A stretch of DNA of 64,000 nucleotides from Pseudomonas citri. Lineage in GTDB: Bacteria > Pseudomonadota > Gammaproteobacteria > Pseudomonadales > Pseudomonadaceae. The position numbers were made by a program, and so were the translations under genes. The stretch spans positions 124,001 through 188,000 of the forward strand of contig NZ_JAODAB010000003.1 in NCBI RefSeq assembly GCF_025336485.1, written 5' to 3'. This document shows, one piece after another, positions 25,452 through 35,300 of this stretch. Position 1 is the first letter of the stretch. Each line of letters starts with the position of its first letter. The notes under the pieces were generated by a model. The model searched no databases. It was not told the origin of the DNA and worked only from the letters and a program-made list of their open reading frames with translations.

Positions 25452-26726
25452 ATGAAACCGCTCAAATCGTTCCTTCCAGGCGCATTGCTCGCCCTTTGCG
25501 TCGGGCTTCCGAGCCTTTCCAGTGCTGCCAACCTGACCATCTCCTGCGGTGCCGTGGGCGCCGAACTGCAATTGTGTAAGGAGGCTGTTGACGCGTGGTC
25601 GAAACAGTCCGGCCACAGCGTTGAAGTGGTCTCCACGCCTAACTCGGCGACCGAACGGTTGTCCTTCTACCAACAGATCCTCAGCGCGCAGTCCAGCGAC
25701 ATCGACATCATCCAGATCGACATGGTGTGGCCTGGCATGCTCGCCAAGCACCTGATGGATCTGCGCGAGGTGCTGCCCGCCAACGCCACTCAAGGCTTCT
25801 TCCAGGCCCAGGTGGACAACGCCACGGTGAACGGACGGCTGGTGACGATGCCGTGGTTCACCGATTCGGGCCTGCTTTATTACCGCAAGGACCTGCTCGA
25901 GAAGTACAACAGGCCAGTCCCCCAGACCTGGGAGGAAATGACCGCGACCGCCAGGAATATCCAGCAGGCCGAGCGCGGCGCCGGTAACGCCAACACGTGG
26001 GGTTATGTGTTCCAGGGGCGCGCTTACGAGGGCCTGACGTGCAACGCCCTGGAGTGGATCAGCAGCCAGCCGCAAGGTGGCCTGGTCAATGCCCAAGGCG
26101 ACATCGTGGTCAACACCGCAGCCTCGAAGGCAGCGTTGACCTTGGCGAAAAGCTGGGTGGGCGACATCTCTCCACGCGGCGTACTCAACTACACCGAAGA
26201 AGAAGGACGTGGGGTTTTCCAGTCGGGTAATGCGCTGTTCATGCGTAACTGGCCGTATGTCTGGGCCCTGGTGCAGAGCCCGGACAGCGCCGTAAAAGAC
26301 AAGGTCGGCGTCGCGCCCCTGCCCCGTGGCGGCGAGTCCGGCACCCATGCCTCCACCCTCGGTGGCTGGGGCCTGGCCGTTTCGCGCTACAGCGCCCATC
26401 CCAAACTGGCGGCCGAGCTGGTGAGCTACCTGAGCAGCGCCCAACAGCAGAAGCACCGGGCCTTGGTCGGCGCTTATAACCCGGTGATCGAATCGCTCTA
26501 CCAAGACCCTGACCTGCTCAAAGCCATGCCGTACTACAGCCAACTGCACAGCATCCTCAATGACGGCGTCATGCGCCCTGCCGCGATCACCGCCGAGCGT
26601 TACCCACGGGTTTCCAATGCGTTTTTCGACCAGGTGCATGGCGTGCTCGCGGGCGAGTTGCCTGTCGACCAGGCCCTGGCCGAACTGGAAAGTGAACTGA
26701 CGCGCATCAAGCGCCGGAACTGGTAA
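25452..26726 (+). CDS. sugar ABC transporter, periplasmic binding protein (sucrose type)
   Basis: A 424-residue binding protein of the MalE/ThuE type. A signal peptide ends near LSSAA (residue ~26). QQILSAQSSDIDIIQIDMVWPGMLAKHLMDL, spread over residues ~75-105, and VTMPWFTDSGLLYYRKDLL are typical of oligosaccharide binding proteins in this class. AGAGGG lies 4 bases before ATG 25452; longer upstream frames are not supported. It is the first gene of an operon of binding protein, two permeases, ATPase and sucrose hydrolase. Relatives bind trehalose, maltose or sucrose; the hydrolase at the end makes sucrose most likely. Confidence 0.92.
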   Translation: MKPLKSFLPGALLALCVGLPSLSSAANLTISCGAVGAELQLCKEAVDAWSKQSGHSVEVVSTPNSATERLSFYQQILSAQSSDIDIIQIDMVWPGMLAKHLMDLREVLPANATQGFFQAQVDNATVNGRLVTMPWFTDSGLLYYRKDLLEKYNRPVPQTWEEMTATARNIQQAERGAGNANTWGYVFQGRAYEGLTCNALEWISSQPQGGLVNAQGDIVVNTAASKAALTLAKSWVGDISPRGVLNYTEEEGRGVFQSGNALFMRNWPYVWALVQSPDSAVKDKVGVAPLPRGGESGTHASTLGGWGLAVSRYSAHPKLAAELVSYLSSAQQQKHRALVGAYNPVIESLYQDPDLLKAMPYYSQLHSILNDGVMRPAAITAERYPRVSNAFFDQVHGVLAGELPVDQALAELESELTRIKRRNW

Positions 26727-26747
26727 GCCACAAGGAAGAAAATCACC

Positions 26748-27707
26748 ATGTCTGTCTCCACCGCACTTGCCCCTGATGATGAGTGGGTCCCACGAGATAC
26801 GCCGGTACAGCGCCGACGTGTGCGTGCCGCCTGGTTGTTCCTCGCGCCGATGTTGCTGTGCCTGGCGCTGGTCGCGGCCTGGCCGCTGCTGCGCACCTTC
26901 TGGTTCAGCCTGACCGACGCCAGCCTGGCCGACACCGGCGACGCGAGCTTCGTAGGCTTGAGCAACTACCTGTTCTACAACGGCACCGGCTGGTCGGGCA
27001 TCCTGGTCGATCCACAATGGTGGAACGCAGTGCGCAACACCTTGCACTTCACTGCGGTGTCCGTGGGGTTGGAGATCGTACTGGGGCTGCTGGTGGCGTT
27101 ACTGTTGAACGTCAAGTTCAACGGACGGGCTCTGGTACGGGCATTGATCCTGATTCCCTGGGCCATTCCGACCATTGTCTCGGCGAAGATCTGGTCATGG
27201 ATGCTCAACGACCAGTTCGGCATCCTCAACCATCTGATGCTCAGCCTCGGCCTGATCGACGCCCCCCTGGCCTGGACGGCAGATGCGAACCTGTCGATGT
27301 GGGCGGTGATCATTGTCGACGTCTGGAAAACCGTCCCGTTTGTCACCCTATTGATGCTGGCCGCCCTGCAGATGTTGCCCGGCGACTGCTACGAAGCCGC
27401 CCGGGTCGATGGCATTCACCCCCTGAAGGTGTTCTGGCGGGTCACGCTGCCACTGTTGATGCCGGCGCTGCTGGTGGCGGCGATCTTCCGCATCCTCGAT
27501 TCGTTGCGGGTGTTCGACGTTATCTATGTGCTGACATCCAATTCGTCGAGCACCATGAGCATGTCGGTCTATGCCCGCCAGCACCTGGTGGAATTCCAGG
27601 ACGTCGGCTACGGCAGCGCCGCCTCGACCTTGTTGTTCCTGGTGGTTGCCGCGATCGCCATGGCGTATCTGTACCTCGGACGCCGTCAGCTGGAGGTGCG
27701 CTCATGA
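26748..27707 (+). CDS. sugar ABC transporter permease (MalF/ThuF type)
   Basis: A 319-residue inner-membrane protein with six predicted helices; the first is near residues 27-47. The cytoplasmic coupling (EAA) loop reads YEAARVDGIHPLKVFWRVTLPLL near residues 218-240, which docks on the ATPase subunit. The N-terminal segment before helix 1 is short and charged. It starts 21 bases after the binding-protein gene and overlaps the next permease gene by 4 bases (ATGA), indicating translational coupling. Confidence 0.93.
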   Translation: MSVSTALAPDDEWVPRDTPVQRRRVRAAWLFLAPMLLCLALVAAWPLLRTFWFSLTDASLADTGDASFVGLSNYLFYNGTGWSGILVDPQWWNAVRNTLHFTAVSVGLEIVLGLLVALLLNVKFNGRALVRALILIPWAIPTIVSAKIWSWMLNDQFGILNHLMLSLGLIDAPLAWTADANLSMWAVIIVDVWKTVPFVTLLMLAALQMLPGDCYEAARVDGIHPLKVFWRVTLPLLMPALLVAAIFRILDSLRVFDVIYVLTSNSSSTMSMSVYARQHLVEFQDVGYGSAASTLLFLVVAAIAMAYLYLGRRQLEVRS

Positions 27708-28546
27708 GCTCGCGCCTGCTGAAGAAAGCCCTGCTGCGTCTCGGTTTCTGGAGCCTGATCGGGGTGCTGCTGATCTATGCAGTCTTCCCTTTCTACTACG
27801 CCATCGTAACGTCGTTCAAACCTTCCAGCGCCCTGTTCCAGGTGAGCTACTGGATCGACACTCCCGACTTCTCCAACTATGCCGCGGTGCTCAACCAGGC
27901 CTCGTTCCTGCGGGCGATCGGTAACTCGCTGGCGGTCGCGTTGTGCGTGGTCGCACTGGCACTGTTCCTCAGCCTGACCGCCGCCTATGCCTTGGGTCGG
28001 GTGAAGTTCCGCGGGCGCGGCACGGTGCTGATGCTGGTACTGGGTGTGTCGATGTTTCCCCAGGTCGCGGTGTTGTCGGGCCTGTTCGAGGTAATCCGTT
28101 CCCTGGGGCTGTACAACACCTCCTGGGCGTTGATCCTCAGCTACACGATTTTCACCCTGCCCTTCACCGTCTGGGTACTGACCACGTTCATGGGGCAACT
28201 GCCTCACGAGCTGGAAGAAGCGGCCATCATGGACGGCGCCTCGCCTTGGATCACCCTGGTGCGCGTGTTGCTGCCGCTGCTCTGGCCGGCCCTGGTCACC
28301 ACCGGTCTGCTGGCGTTCATCGCCGCGTGGAACGAATTCCTGTTTGCCCTGACCTTCACCCTCACCGACACCCAGCGCACGGTCCCGGTCGCCATCGCCC
28401 TGATTTCCGGCGGCAGTTCCCATGAGCTGCCTTGGGGTTTGCTGATGGCGGCATCGGTACTGGTCACCGTCCCCTTGGTGATCCTGGTGCTGATTTTCCA
28501 GCGCCGAATCGTTTCCGGCCTTACCACCGGCGCGCTCAAGGGCTGA
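27704..28546 (+). CDS. sugar ABC transporter permease (MalG/ThuG type)
   Basis: A 280-residue inner-membrane protein with six predicted helices. The EAA loop reads LEEAAIMDGASPWITLVRVLLPLL near residues 168-191. ATG 27704 overlaps the preceding stop in an ATGA arrangement with GGAGG upstream, so this start is well supported. It pairs with the preceding permease to form the translocation channel of the sugar importer. Confidence 0.93.
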   Translation: MSSRLLKKALLRLGFWSLIGVLLIYAVFPFYYAIVTSFKPSSALFQVSYWIDTPDFSNYAAVLNQASFLRAIGNSLAVALCVVALALFLSLTAAYALGRVKFRGRGTVLMLVLGVSMFPQVAVLSGLFEVIRSLGLYNTSWALILSYTIFTLPFTVWVLTTFMGQLPHELEEAAIMDGASPWITLVRVLLPLLWPALVTTGLLAFIAAWNEFLFALTFTLTDTQRTVPVAIALISGGSSHELPWGLLMAASVLVTVPLVILVLIFQRRIVSGLTTGALKG

Positions 28547-28573
28547 GCCCCCACAAAAACAAGGAACAGCATC

Positions 28574-29719
28574 GTGATCAAGTTAAAGCTGGACAACGTG
28601 AACAAACAATTGGGCGGCCTGCGCATTCTGCGGGACGTCAACCTGGAGATCGTCGCGGGTGAATTCGTGGTGTTCGTCGGCCCGTCGGGCTGCGGCAAAT
28701 CGACCCTGTTGCGACTGATCGCCGGGCTGGATTCAATCTGCGGCGGCGACCTGCTCATCGACGGGCGACGGGTCAATGACCTGGAGCCGCGCGAGCGGGG
28801 CGTCGGCATGGTGTTTCAATCCTACGCGCTGTACCCGCACATGAGCGTCTACGACAACATCAGCTTTGGCCTCAAGCTGGCCAAGACCGAAAAGACCAGC
28901 CTGCGCGAGCGCGTGCTGAAAACCGCACAGATCCTGCAGCTGGACAAACTGCTGCAACGCAAGCCCAAGGAACTCTCGGGAGGCCAGCGTCAGCGAGTGG
29001 CGATGGGTCGGGCCATGGCACGGGAACCGGACATTCTGTTGTTTGATGAACCCCTGTCCAATCTCGACGCCTCCCTGCGGGTGCAGATGCGTAACGAAAT
29101 CGCCCGGCTGCATGCGCGCCTGGCGTCGACCATGATCTACGTCACCCACGACCAGGTCGAGGCGATGACCTTGGCCGACAAGATTGTCGTGCTCAACGGT
29201 GGTCGCATCGAACAGGTCGGCTCGCCGCGTGAACTCTATGAGCGCCCGGCCAGTCGTTTTGTCGCCGGTTTCCTGGGCTCGCCCAGGATGAATTTCCTGG
29301 CGGCGTTCCTGCACGCGCCAGGCGAAACCAGCCTGGTCGAAAGCCTCGTGCTGGGCAAGACGCCCCTGCCCTTCGACAGTTCGGCCCTGTCCGCGAATGC
29401 GCAACTGAGCCTGGGCATCCGCCCGGAACATATCGCGCTGAAAGCGGTGCATGGCACCGCTGGCATTGTCGTGACCGGCGTCGAATACCTGGGCAGCGAA
29501 ACCTATGTGCACCTCGACACCGGTCAGGACGAGCCACTGATCTGTCGCTGCGATGTCAACGCCGGCTGGCGGGTGGGTGATCGGGTCGAGTTGGAGCTGG
29601 ACCTTGCCAACCTGCACCTCTTCGACGCCGACGGTGTGGCATTGAAGCGACTGCCACCGATCAACCTGACCTTGCCGGACGGCATCAAGCAACAAGCGGT
29701 ACGAGCGGACGCCCTATGA
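28574..29719 (+). CDS. sugar ABC transporter ATPase (MalK/UgpC type)
   Basis: A 381-residue ATPase. Walker A GPSGCGKST is near residues 36-44, the Q-loop in VGMVFQSYALYPHMSV, the signature LSGGQRQRV near 135, and Walker B LLFDEPLSNLD near 155, with the switch His in THDQ. The C-terminal ~140 residues form the OB-fold (TOBE/MOI) regulatory domain with LGIRPEHI. The start is GTG 28574, supported by AAGGAA 7 bases upstream. It overlaps the hydrolase gene by 4 bases. Such ATPases can serve several sugar permeases. Confidence 0.94.
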   Translation: MIKLKLDNVNKQLGGLRILRDVNLEIVAGEFVVFVGPSGCGKSTLLRLIAGLDSICGGDLLIDGRRVNDLEPRERGVGMVFQSYALYPHMSVYDNISFGLKLAKTEKTSLRERVLKTAQILQLDKLLQRKPKELSGGQRQRVAMGRAMAREPDILLFDEPLSNLDASLRVQMRNEIARLHARLASTMIYVTHDQVEAMTLADKIVVLNGGRIEQVGSPRELYERPASRFVAGFLGSPRMNFLAAFLHAPGETSLVESLVLGKTPLPFDSSALSANAQLSLGIRPEHIALKAVHGTAGIVVTGVEYLGSETYVHLDTGQDEPLICRCDVNAGWRVGDRVELELDLANLHLFDADGVALKRLPPINLTLPDGIKQQAVRADAL

Positions 29720-31218
29720 CCTCATCTTCGAAGGCCACCCGCACTCCAGCACCGTCGCCCCTCGAGCGGGCACAGCAAGCCCTGGCGGACGGCCAGTCTC
29801 GGGTAATCGATGACTATCGTCCCCACTACCACCTGGCCCCGCCGGTCGGCTGGATGAACGACCCTAACGGGGTGGTGTATTTCCGTGGCGAGTACCACGT
29901 GTTCTATCAATACCATCCCTTCGACGCGAAATGGGGCCCGATGCACTGGGGCCACGCCAAGAGTACCGACCTGGTCCATTGGCAGCACCTGCCCATCGCG
30001 CTGGCGCCGGGCGATGACTTCGACCGCGACGGCTGTTTTTCCGGTAGCGCGGTGGTGTGTGGCGATACCCTGGCGCTGATCTACACCGGGCACACGTGGC
30101 TGGGGGACGTGGGGGACGAGCGCCAGATCCGCCAGGTCCAATGCCTGGCTACCAGTGTCGACGGCATTCACTTCGTCAAGCAGGGTGCCGTGATCGACGC
30201 CGCGCCGCAGGACGGGATCATGCATTTTCGTGATCCCAAGGTCTGGCAACAGGACGGTTTCTGGTACCTGATCACTGGCGCGCGCCTGGGTGATACACCG
30301 CTGCTGCCGCTGTACCGGTCCGTCGATCTGCGCGCCTGGGAATTTCTCGACTACGTGTCCAGCGGCCAGCAGGGCGACGGCTACATGTGGGAATGTCCGG
30401 ATCTGTTTCAACTCGATGGGCGCGACGTGCTGTTGTACTCGCCCCAGGGCATGCAACCGGCGGGTTACGAACGGCTCAATAAGTACCAGACCGGCTACCG
30501 TATTGGCCTGCTCGACAGTCAGTGGCACTTCAGCGGCGGGCCGTTCATCGAGCTGGATAACGGCCACGACTTCTATGCCGCGCAAACGCTGGTGGCCGCC
30601 GATGGACGACGCCTGGTATGGGCTTGGCTCGACATGTGGGAAAGCCCGATGCCGAGCCAGTCCCATCACTGGTGCGGCATGCTCGGCCTGCCGCGTGAAC
30701 TGCGATTGCACGCCGACCGGCTGAGGATATTTCCGGCACGGGAGCTGGTCGCCCTGCGCCAGGCGCCACTGCCGAGCGCACCGGCGTGGAGTGGACCGGG
30801 CAGCCGCTGGGTCCCGCAGATAAATGGCGACCGGCTCGAAATCCACGTGCACCTGGATCTGCGCGATTGCACCGACGGCCACCTGGGCATCGCCTTGCGT
30901 TGCAGCGCTGATGAGCAGGAACGTACCCTGCTCTACTACGATGCCTCGTTGCAGCGCCTGGTGCTCGACCGCAGCCGTTCGGGTGCGCAAGTGACCGGCC
31001 AGCGCAGCGTGTCGATAGAGCCGGCACAAAAGGACTTGCGCCTGCGGGTGTTCCTGGATCGGTCCTCCATCGAGGTGTTCGAAGAGGACGGGTGTTTCAG
31101 CCTCAGCAGCCGCCTCTATCCACGGAGCGACAGCCTGGGGGTGAAACTGCTGGCAAATGGGACTGGCGGATGCGCGTCCATTACCCAAGCATGGCCCCTG
31201 GCCTCGGGGTGGCTGTGA
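29716..31218 (+). CDS. scrB: sucrose hydrolase, glycoside hydrolase family 32
   Basis: A 500-residue cytoplasmic GH32 enzyme (no signal peptide). The nucleophile lies in WMNDPNG (Asp49), the transition-state stabiliser in FRDPKVW and the acid/base Glu in WECPDLF. A five-bladed propeller is followed by the C-terminal beta-sandwich (RVFLDRSSIEVFEEDG). It splits sucrose or sucrose-6-phosphate into glucose units and fructose. Because uptake here is by an ABC transporter and no PTS gene is present, the intracellular substrate should be unphosphorylated sucrose, so 'sucrose hydrolase' is a better name than sucrose-6-phosphate hydrolase. The start overlaps the ATPase stop (ATGA). Confidence 0.93.
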   Translation: MTSSSKATRTPAPSPLERAQQALADGQSRVIDDYRPHYHLAPPVGWMNDPNGVVYFRGEYHVFYQYHPFDAKWGPMHWGHAKSTDLVHWQHLPIALAPGDDFDRDGCFSGSAVVCGDTLALIYTGHTWLGDVGDERQIRQVQCLATSVDGIHFVKQGAVIDAAPQDGIMHFRDPKVWQQDGFWYLITGARLGDTPLLPLYRSVDLRAWEFLDYVSSGQQGDGYMWECPDLFQLDGRDVLLYSPQGMQPAGYERLNKYQTGYRIGLLDSQWHFSGGPFIELDNGHDFYAAQTLVAADGRRLVWAWLDMWESPMPSQSHHWCGMLGLPRELRLHADRLRIFPARELVALRQAPLPSAPAWSGPGSRWVPQINGDRLEIHVHLDLRDCTDGHLGIALRCSADEQERTLLYYDASLQRLVLDRSRSGAQVTGQRSVSIEPAQKDLRLRVFLDRSSIEVFEEDGCFSLSSRLYPRSDSLGVKLLANGTGGCASITQAWPLASGWL

Positions 31219-31293
31219 ACGTCGTCATTCGGGTCGCGAAAAACCCGGGCCCTGTGTCATGATCCTGCGTCAACCCGACTGGCCTCACCTCGC

Positions 31294-32286
31294 ATGACTT
31301 CAGTGAAAGACGTTGCACAACTGGCCGGCGTGTCCCTGATGACGGTTTCCCGAGCGCTCAACAGTCCGGAAAAGTTGAGCCCCGAAACCCTTCAGCGAGT
31401 GCGTCGTGCCATTGACGAACTGCAATTCGTACCGAGCCTGTCGGCGCGACGGATGCGCGGTGACAATCTCCAGTCGCGGACCATCGGCGTCTTTGCCCTG
31501 GACACCGCGACCACCCCTTTCGCCGTCGAGCTGCTGCTGTCCATCGAACAGACCGCACAACAAGCGGGCTGGAACGTCTTCATCCTCAACCTGCTGAGCA
31601 ACCCGCCTACCGACCAGGACATCGACCTGATGCTCTCGCATCGCCCCGACGGGCTGATCTTCAGTGCCATGGGGTTACGTCAGGTGAGCATTCCGGAGCG
31701 CCTGAAGAGCAAACCGCTGGTCCTCGCCAACTGCCTGGCCGATGACAGCCATCTGGTCAGCTATGTGCCCGATGATGAGTCAGGGCAGTATCGCGCCGTC
31801 CATCACGCCTTGAGCCAGGGTTACCGGCGCCCGCTGTGCATCAACCTGCCCCGCGAAAGCCTTGCCTGGAGCTTGCGGCAAAAAGGCCTGCAGCGTGCCT
31901 GCCAGGCATTTGGACTGGCGCCCGAAGCACTGCTGCAATATGACCTTTCCGATCACGATGCCTACGGTGAAACCGCCGCCATCCTCGACCGTCACCTCAT
32001 CGAGGGACGCCCGCAGTTCGACATTCTGGTGTGTGGTAACGACCGCATTGCCTTTTGCGCCTACCAGTTGCTGTTGGCCCGCGGCCTGAAAATTCCCGGA
32101 GATGTCGCCGTGCTCGGCTATGACAACATGATCGGCATCGCTGAACTGTTCATCCCACCGCTGACCACGGTGCAACTGCCCTACTACGAGATCGGTCGCA
32201 AGGCCGCCCGGCACCTGATCGAGACCCTGGAGGTCGCCGGCGCCCAACCCGTGGATTGCCCACTGGTGGTCAGGGCTTCGCTATAA
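31294..32286 (+). CDS. scrR: LacI-family repressor of the sucrose cluster
   Basis: A 330-residue LacI protein. The HTH and hinge are in VKDVAQLAGVSLMTVSRALN followed by SLSARRMRG (residues 4-60), and the periplasmic-binding-like effector domain follows. It is 75 bases downstream of the hydrolase gene on the same strand and could be co-transcribed or have its own promoter. The perfect operator at 25410-25421 is its likely target. In other Pseudomonas sucrose clusters the LacI gene sits with these same genes. The effector is probably sucrose or fructose, by analogy with ScrR. Confidence 0.88.
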   Translation: MTSVKDVAQLAGVSLMTVSRALNSPEKLSPETLQRVRRAIDELQFVPSLSARRMRGDNLQSRTIGVFALDTATTPFAVELLLSIEQTAQQAGWNVFILNLLSNPPTDQDIDLMLSHRPDGLIFSAMGLRQVSIPERLKSKPLVLANCLADDSHLVSYVPDDESGQYRAVHHALSQGYRRPLCINLPRESLAWSLRQKGLQRACQAFGLAPEALLQYDLSDHDAYGETAAILDRHLIEGRPQFDILVCGNDRIAFCAYQLLLARGLKIPGDVAVLGYDNMIGIAELFIPPLTTVQLPYYEIGRKAARHLIETLEVAGAQPVDCPLVVRASL

Positions 32287-32290
32287 GCCA

Positions 32291-32316
32291 GGCAGCGCCT
32301 GTTGGCAGGCGCTGCC
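32291..32316. terminator. 11-bp perfect hairpin between convergent scrR and RTX protease genes
   Basis: GGCAGCGCCTG at 32291-32301 pairs exactly with CAGGCGCTGCC at 32306-32316 around loop TTGG. It occupies the 38-base gap between the two convergent stop codons. The stem is very stable and a bidirectional terminator role is likely even without a long T-tract. Confidence 0.7.
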
Positions 32317-32324
32317 CCTCGTTA

Positions 32325-35300
32325 TCAGGCCACCAGGTCGCTGGCGCTGAAAGTATTGACACCCACCAACTGGATTTCGAAATCCGCACCCAGGTCGCTA
32401 TTCACGTTGCCGTAGAGCACATGGTCGGCGAAACGCAATTGCCCTGCGCCCGTGAAATCAGTGGAATCGACGAAGCTGAACTTGTTGAACAGCGGCGTCA
32501 ACACATCGGCATCCAGTTTCGTCAGATCGATTTTATCGCCCTGGAGGCGGTTGAAATCGAGAATGGTGTCGCGGGCGCCGCCGGTGCCCAGCTCGTTCAA
32601 GGCACTGAAGACGAAGCGGTCGGCACCGGCGCCACCGGTCAAGGTATCGGTGCCGATACCCCCGACCAGCACGTCATTGCCGGCACCACCGTCGAGTTGA
32701 TCATTGCCAGCGCCACCGCTCAATACGTTGCTACCGGCATTGCCGATCAACACGTTGTCCAGGCCGTTGCCGTTGCCATTGATGAGCGCCGTGCCGGTCA
32801 GCGTGAGGTTTTCCAGGTTGGCGCCCAGGGTCCAGCTCACCGAAGACCGCACGGTGTCGATTTCGCTGGCCAGGACGCTGGTCTCGCTGACGACGTCCTT
32901 GAGGTTGTCGACGATGTAGGTGTCGTTGCCGGTGCCACCGATCAGCGTGTCGGCACCGAGACCGCCGTCCAGGGTGTCCGCCCCATCCAGGCCGTTGAGT
33001 ACGTTGGCAGCGCTGTTGCCGATCAGGCTGTTGTCCGAGGCGTTGCCCGTCAGGTTGATCGCGGCGATGCCCAGCAGTTGCCCGTCCTCGACGTTGGCGG
33101 ACAAGGTGTGGCTGACCGTCGTGCGCACCAGGTCGCGGCCTTCATCGGCGAGTTCGGTGACGCTGTCGCCCAGGTTGTCGAGCACATAGATGTCGTTGCC
33201 GGCACCGCCGATCAGCGTGTCGATGCCGAGGCCACCGTTGAGCAGGTTATTGCCGGCGTTGCCGGTCAGCACGTTGTTCAAGGCGTTGCCGGTGCCGCTG
33301 AGGTGATCGCTCCCGGTCAGCGTGAGGTTTTCCAGGTTCAGGCCCAGGGCCCAGCTCACCGAGGCGCGCACGGTGTCGATTTCACCGGCCAGGGTGCTGG
33401 TTTCGCTGACGACATCCTTGAGGTTGTCGACCACGTAGGTGTCGTTACCAGTGCCGCCGATCAGCGTGTCGATACCCAGGCCGCCGTCCAGCACGTTGGC
33501 GCCGGCATTGCCGGTGATGCGGTTATTCAGGGCGTTGCCGGTGCCGTTGATGTCGCCGCTGCCGCCGAGGCTCAGGACTTCGAGGTTGCTGCCCAGGGTG
33601 TAGCTGATGGACGAAATGACGCTGTCGATTTCCGTGAGCGAAGTGCCACGCTCGATGACCGTATCGCCGACGTTGTTGACCACATAGGTGTCATTGCCGG
33701 TGCCACCGTCCAGGGTGTCCGCACCGCCCAGGCCGTTGAGCACGTTGGCGGCGCTGTTGCCGATCAACACGTTGTCCAGGGCATTACCGCTGCCATTGAT
33801 GAGCGCCGTGCCGGTCAGCGTGAGGTTTTCCAGGTTGGCGCCCAGGGTCCAGCTCACCGAAGACCGCACGGTGTCGATTTCACTGACCAGGGTGCTGGTC
33901 TCGCTGACGACGTCCTTGAGGTTGTCGACGATATAAGTGTCATTGCCAGTGCCGCCGATCAGCGTGTCGGCACCGAGACCGCCGTCCAGGGTGTCCGCGC
34001 CATCCAGGCCGGTGAGCACGTTGGCGGCGCTGTTGCCGATCAGGCTGTTGTCCGAGGCGTTGCCCGTCAGGTTGATCGCGGCGATGCCCAGCAGTTGCCC
34101 GTCCTCGACGTTGGCGGACAAGGTGTGGCTGACCGTCGTGCGCACCAGGTCGCGGCCTTCATCGGCGAGTTCGGTGACGCTGTCGCCCAGGTTGTCGAGC
34201 ACATAGATGTCGTTGCCGGCACCGCCGATCAGCGTGTCGATGCCGAGGCCACCGTTGAGCAGGTTGTTGCCGGCATTGCCGGTCAGCACGTTGTTCAAGG
34301 CGTTGCCGGTGCCGCTGAGGTGATCGCTACCGGTCAGCGTGAGGTTTTCCAGGTTCAGGCCCAGGGCCCAGCTCACCGAGGCGCGCACCGTGTCGGTTTC
34401 GCTGGCCAGGGTGCTGGTTTCGCTGACGACATCCTTGAGGTTGTCGACCACGTAGGTGTCGTTACCAGTGCCGCCGATCAGCGTGTCGATACCCAGGCCA
34501 CCGTCCAACACGTTGGCGCCGGCATTGCCGGTGATGCGGTTATTCAGGGCGTTGCCGGTGCCGTTGATGCTGCCGCTGCCGCCGAGGCTCAGGACTTCGA
34601 GGTTGCTGCCCAGGGTGTAGCTGATGGACGAAATGACACTGTCGATTTCCGTGAGCGAAGTGCCGCGCTCGATGACCGTGTCGCCGACGTTGTCGACCAC
34701 ATAGGTGTCATTGCCGGCGCCACCGTCCAGGGTGTCCGCGCCGCCCAGGCCGTTGAGCACGTTGGCGGCGCTGTTGCCGATCAACAGGTTGTCCAGGGCA
34801 TTACCGGTGCCATTGATAAGCGCCGTGCCGGTCAGCGTGAGGTTCTCCAGGTTGGCGCCCAGGGTCCAGCTCACCGAAGACCGCACGGTGTCGATTTCGC
34901 TGACCAGGGTGCTGCTTTCGGTGACGACGTCCTTGAGGTTGTCGACGATGTAGGTGTCATTGCCGGTACCGCCGATCAGCGTGTCGGCACCGAGACCGCC
35001 ATCCAGGGTGTCCGCGCCGTCCAGGCCGTTGAGCACGTTGGCGGCACTGTTGCCGATCAGGCTGTTGTCCGAGGCGTTGCCCGTCAGGTTGATCGCGGCG
35101 ATGCCCTGCAGTTGCCCGTCCTCGACGTTGGCGGACAAGGTGTGGCTGACCGTCGTGCGCACCAGGTCGCGGCCTTCATCGGCGAGTTCGGTGACGCTGT
35201 CGCCCAGGTTGTCGAGCACATAGATGTCGTTGCCGGCACCGCCGATCAGCGTGTCGATGCCGAGGCCGCCGTTGAGCAGGTTGTTGCCGGCGTTGCCGGT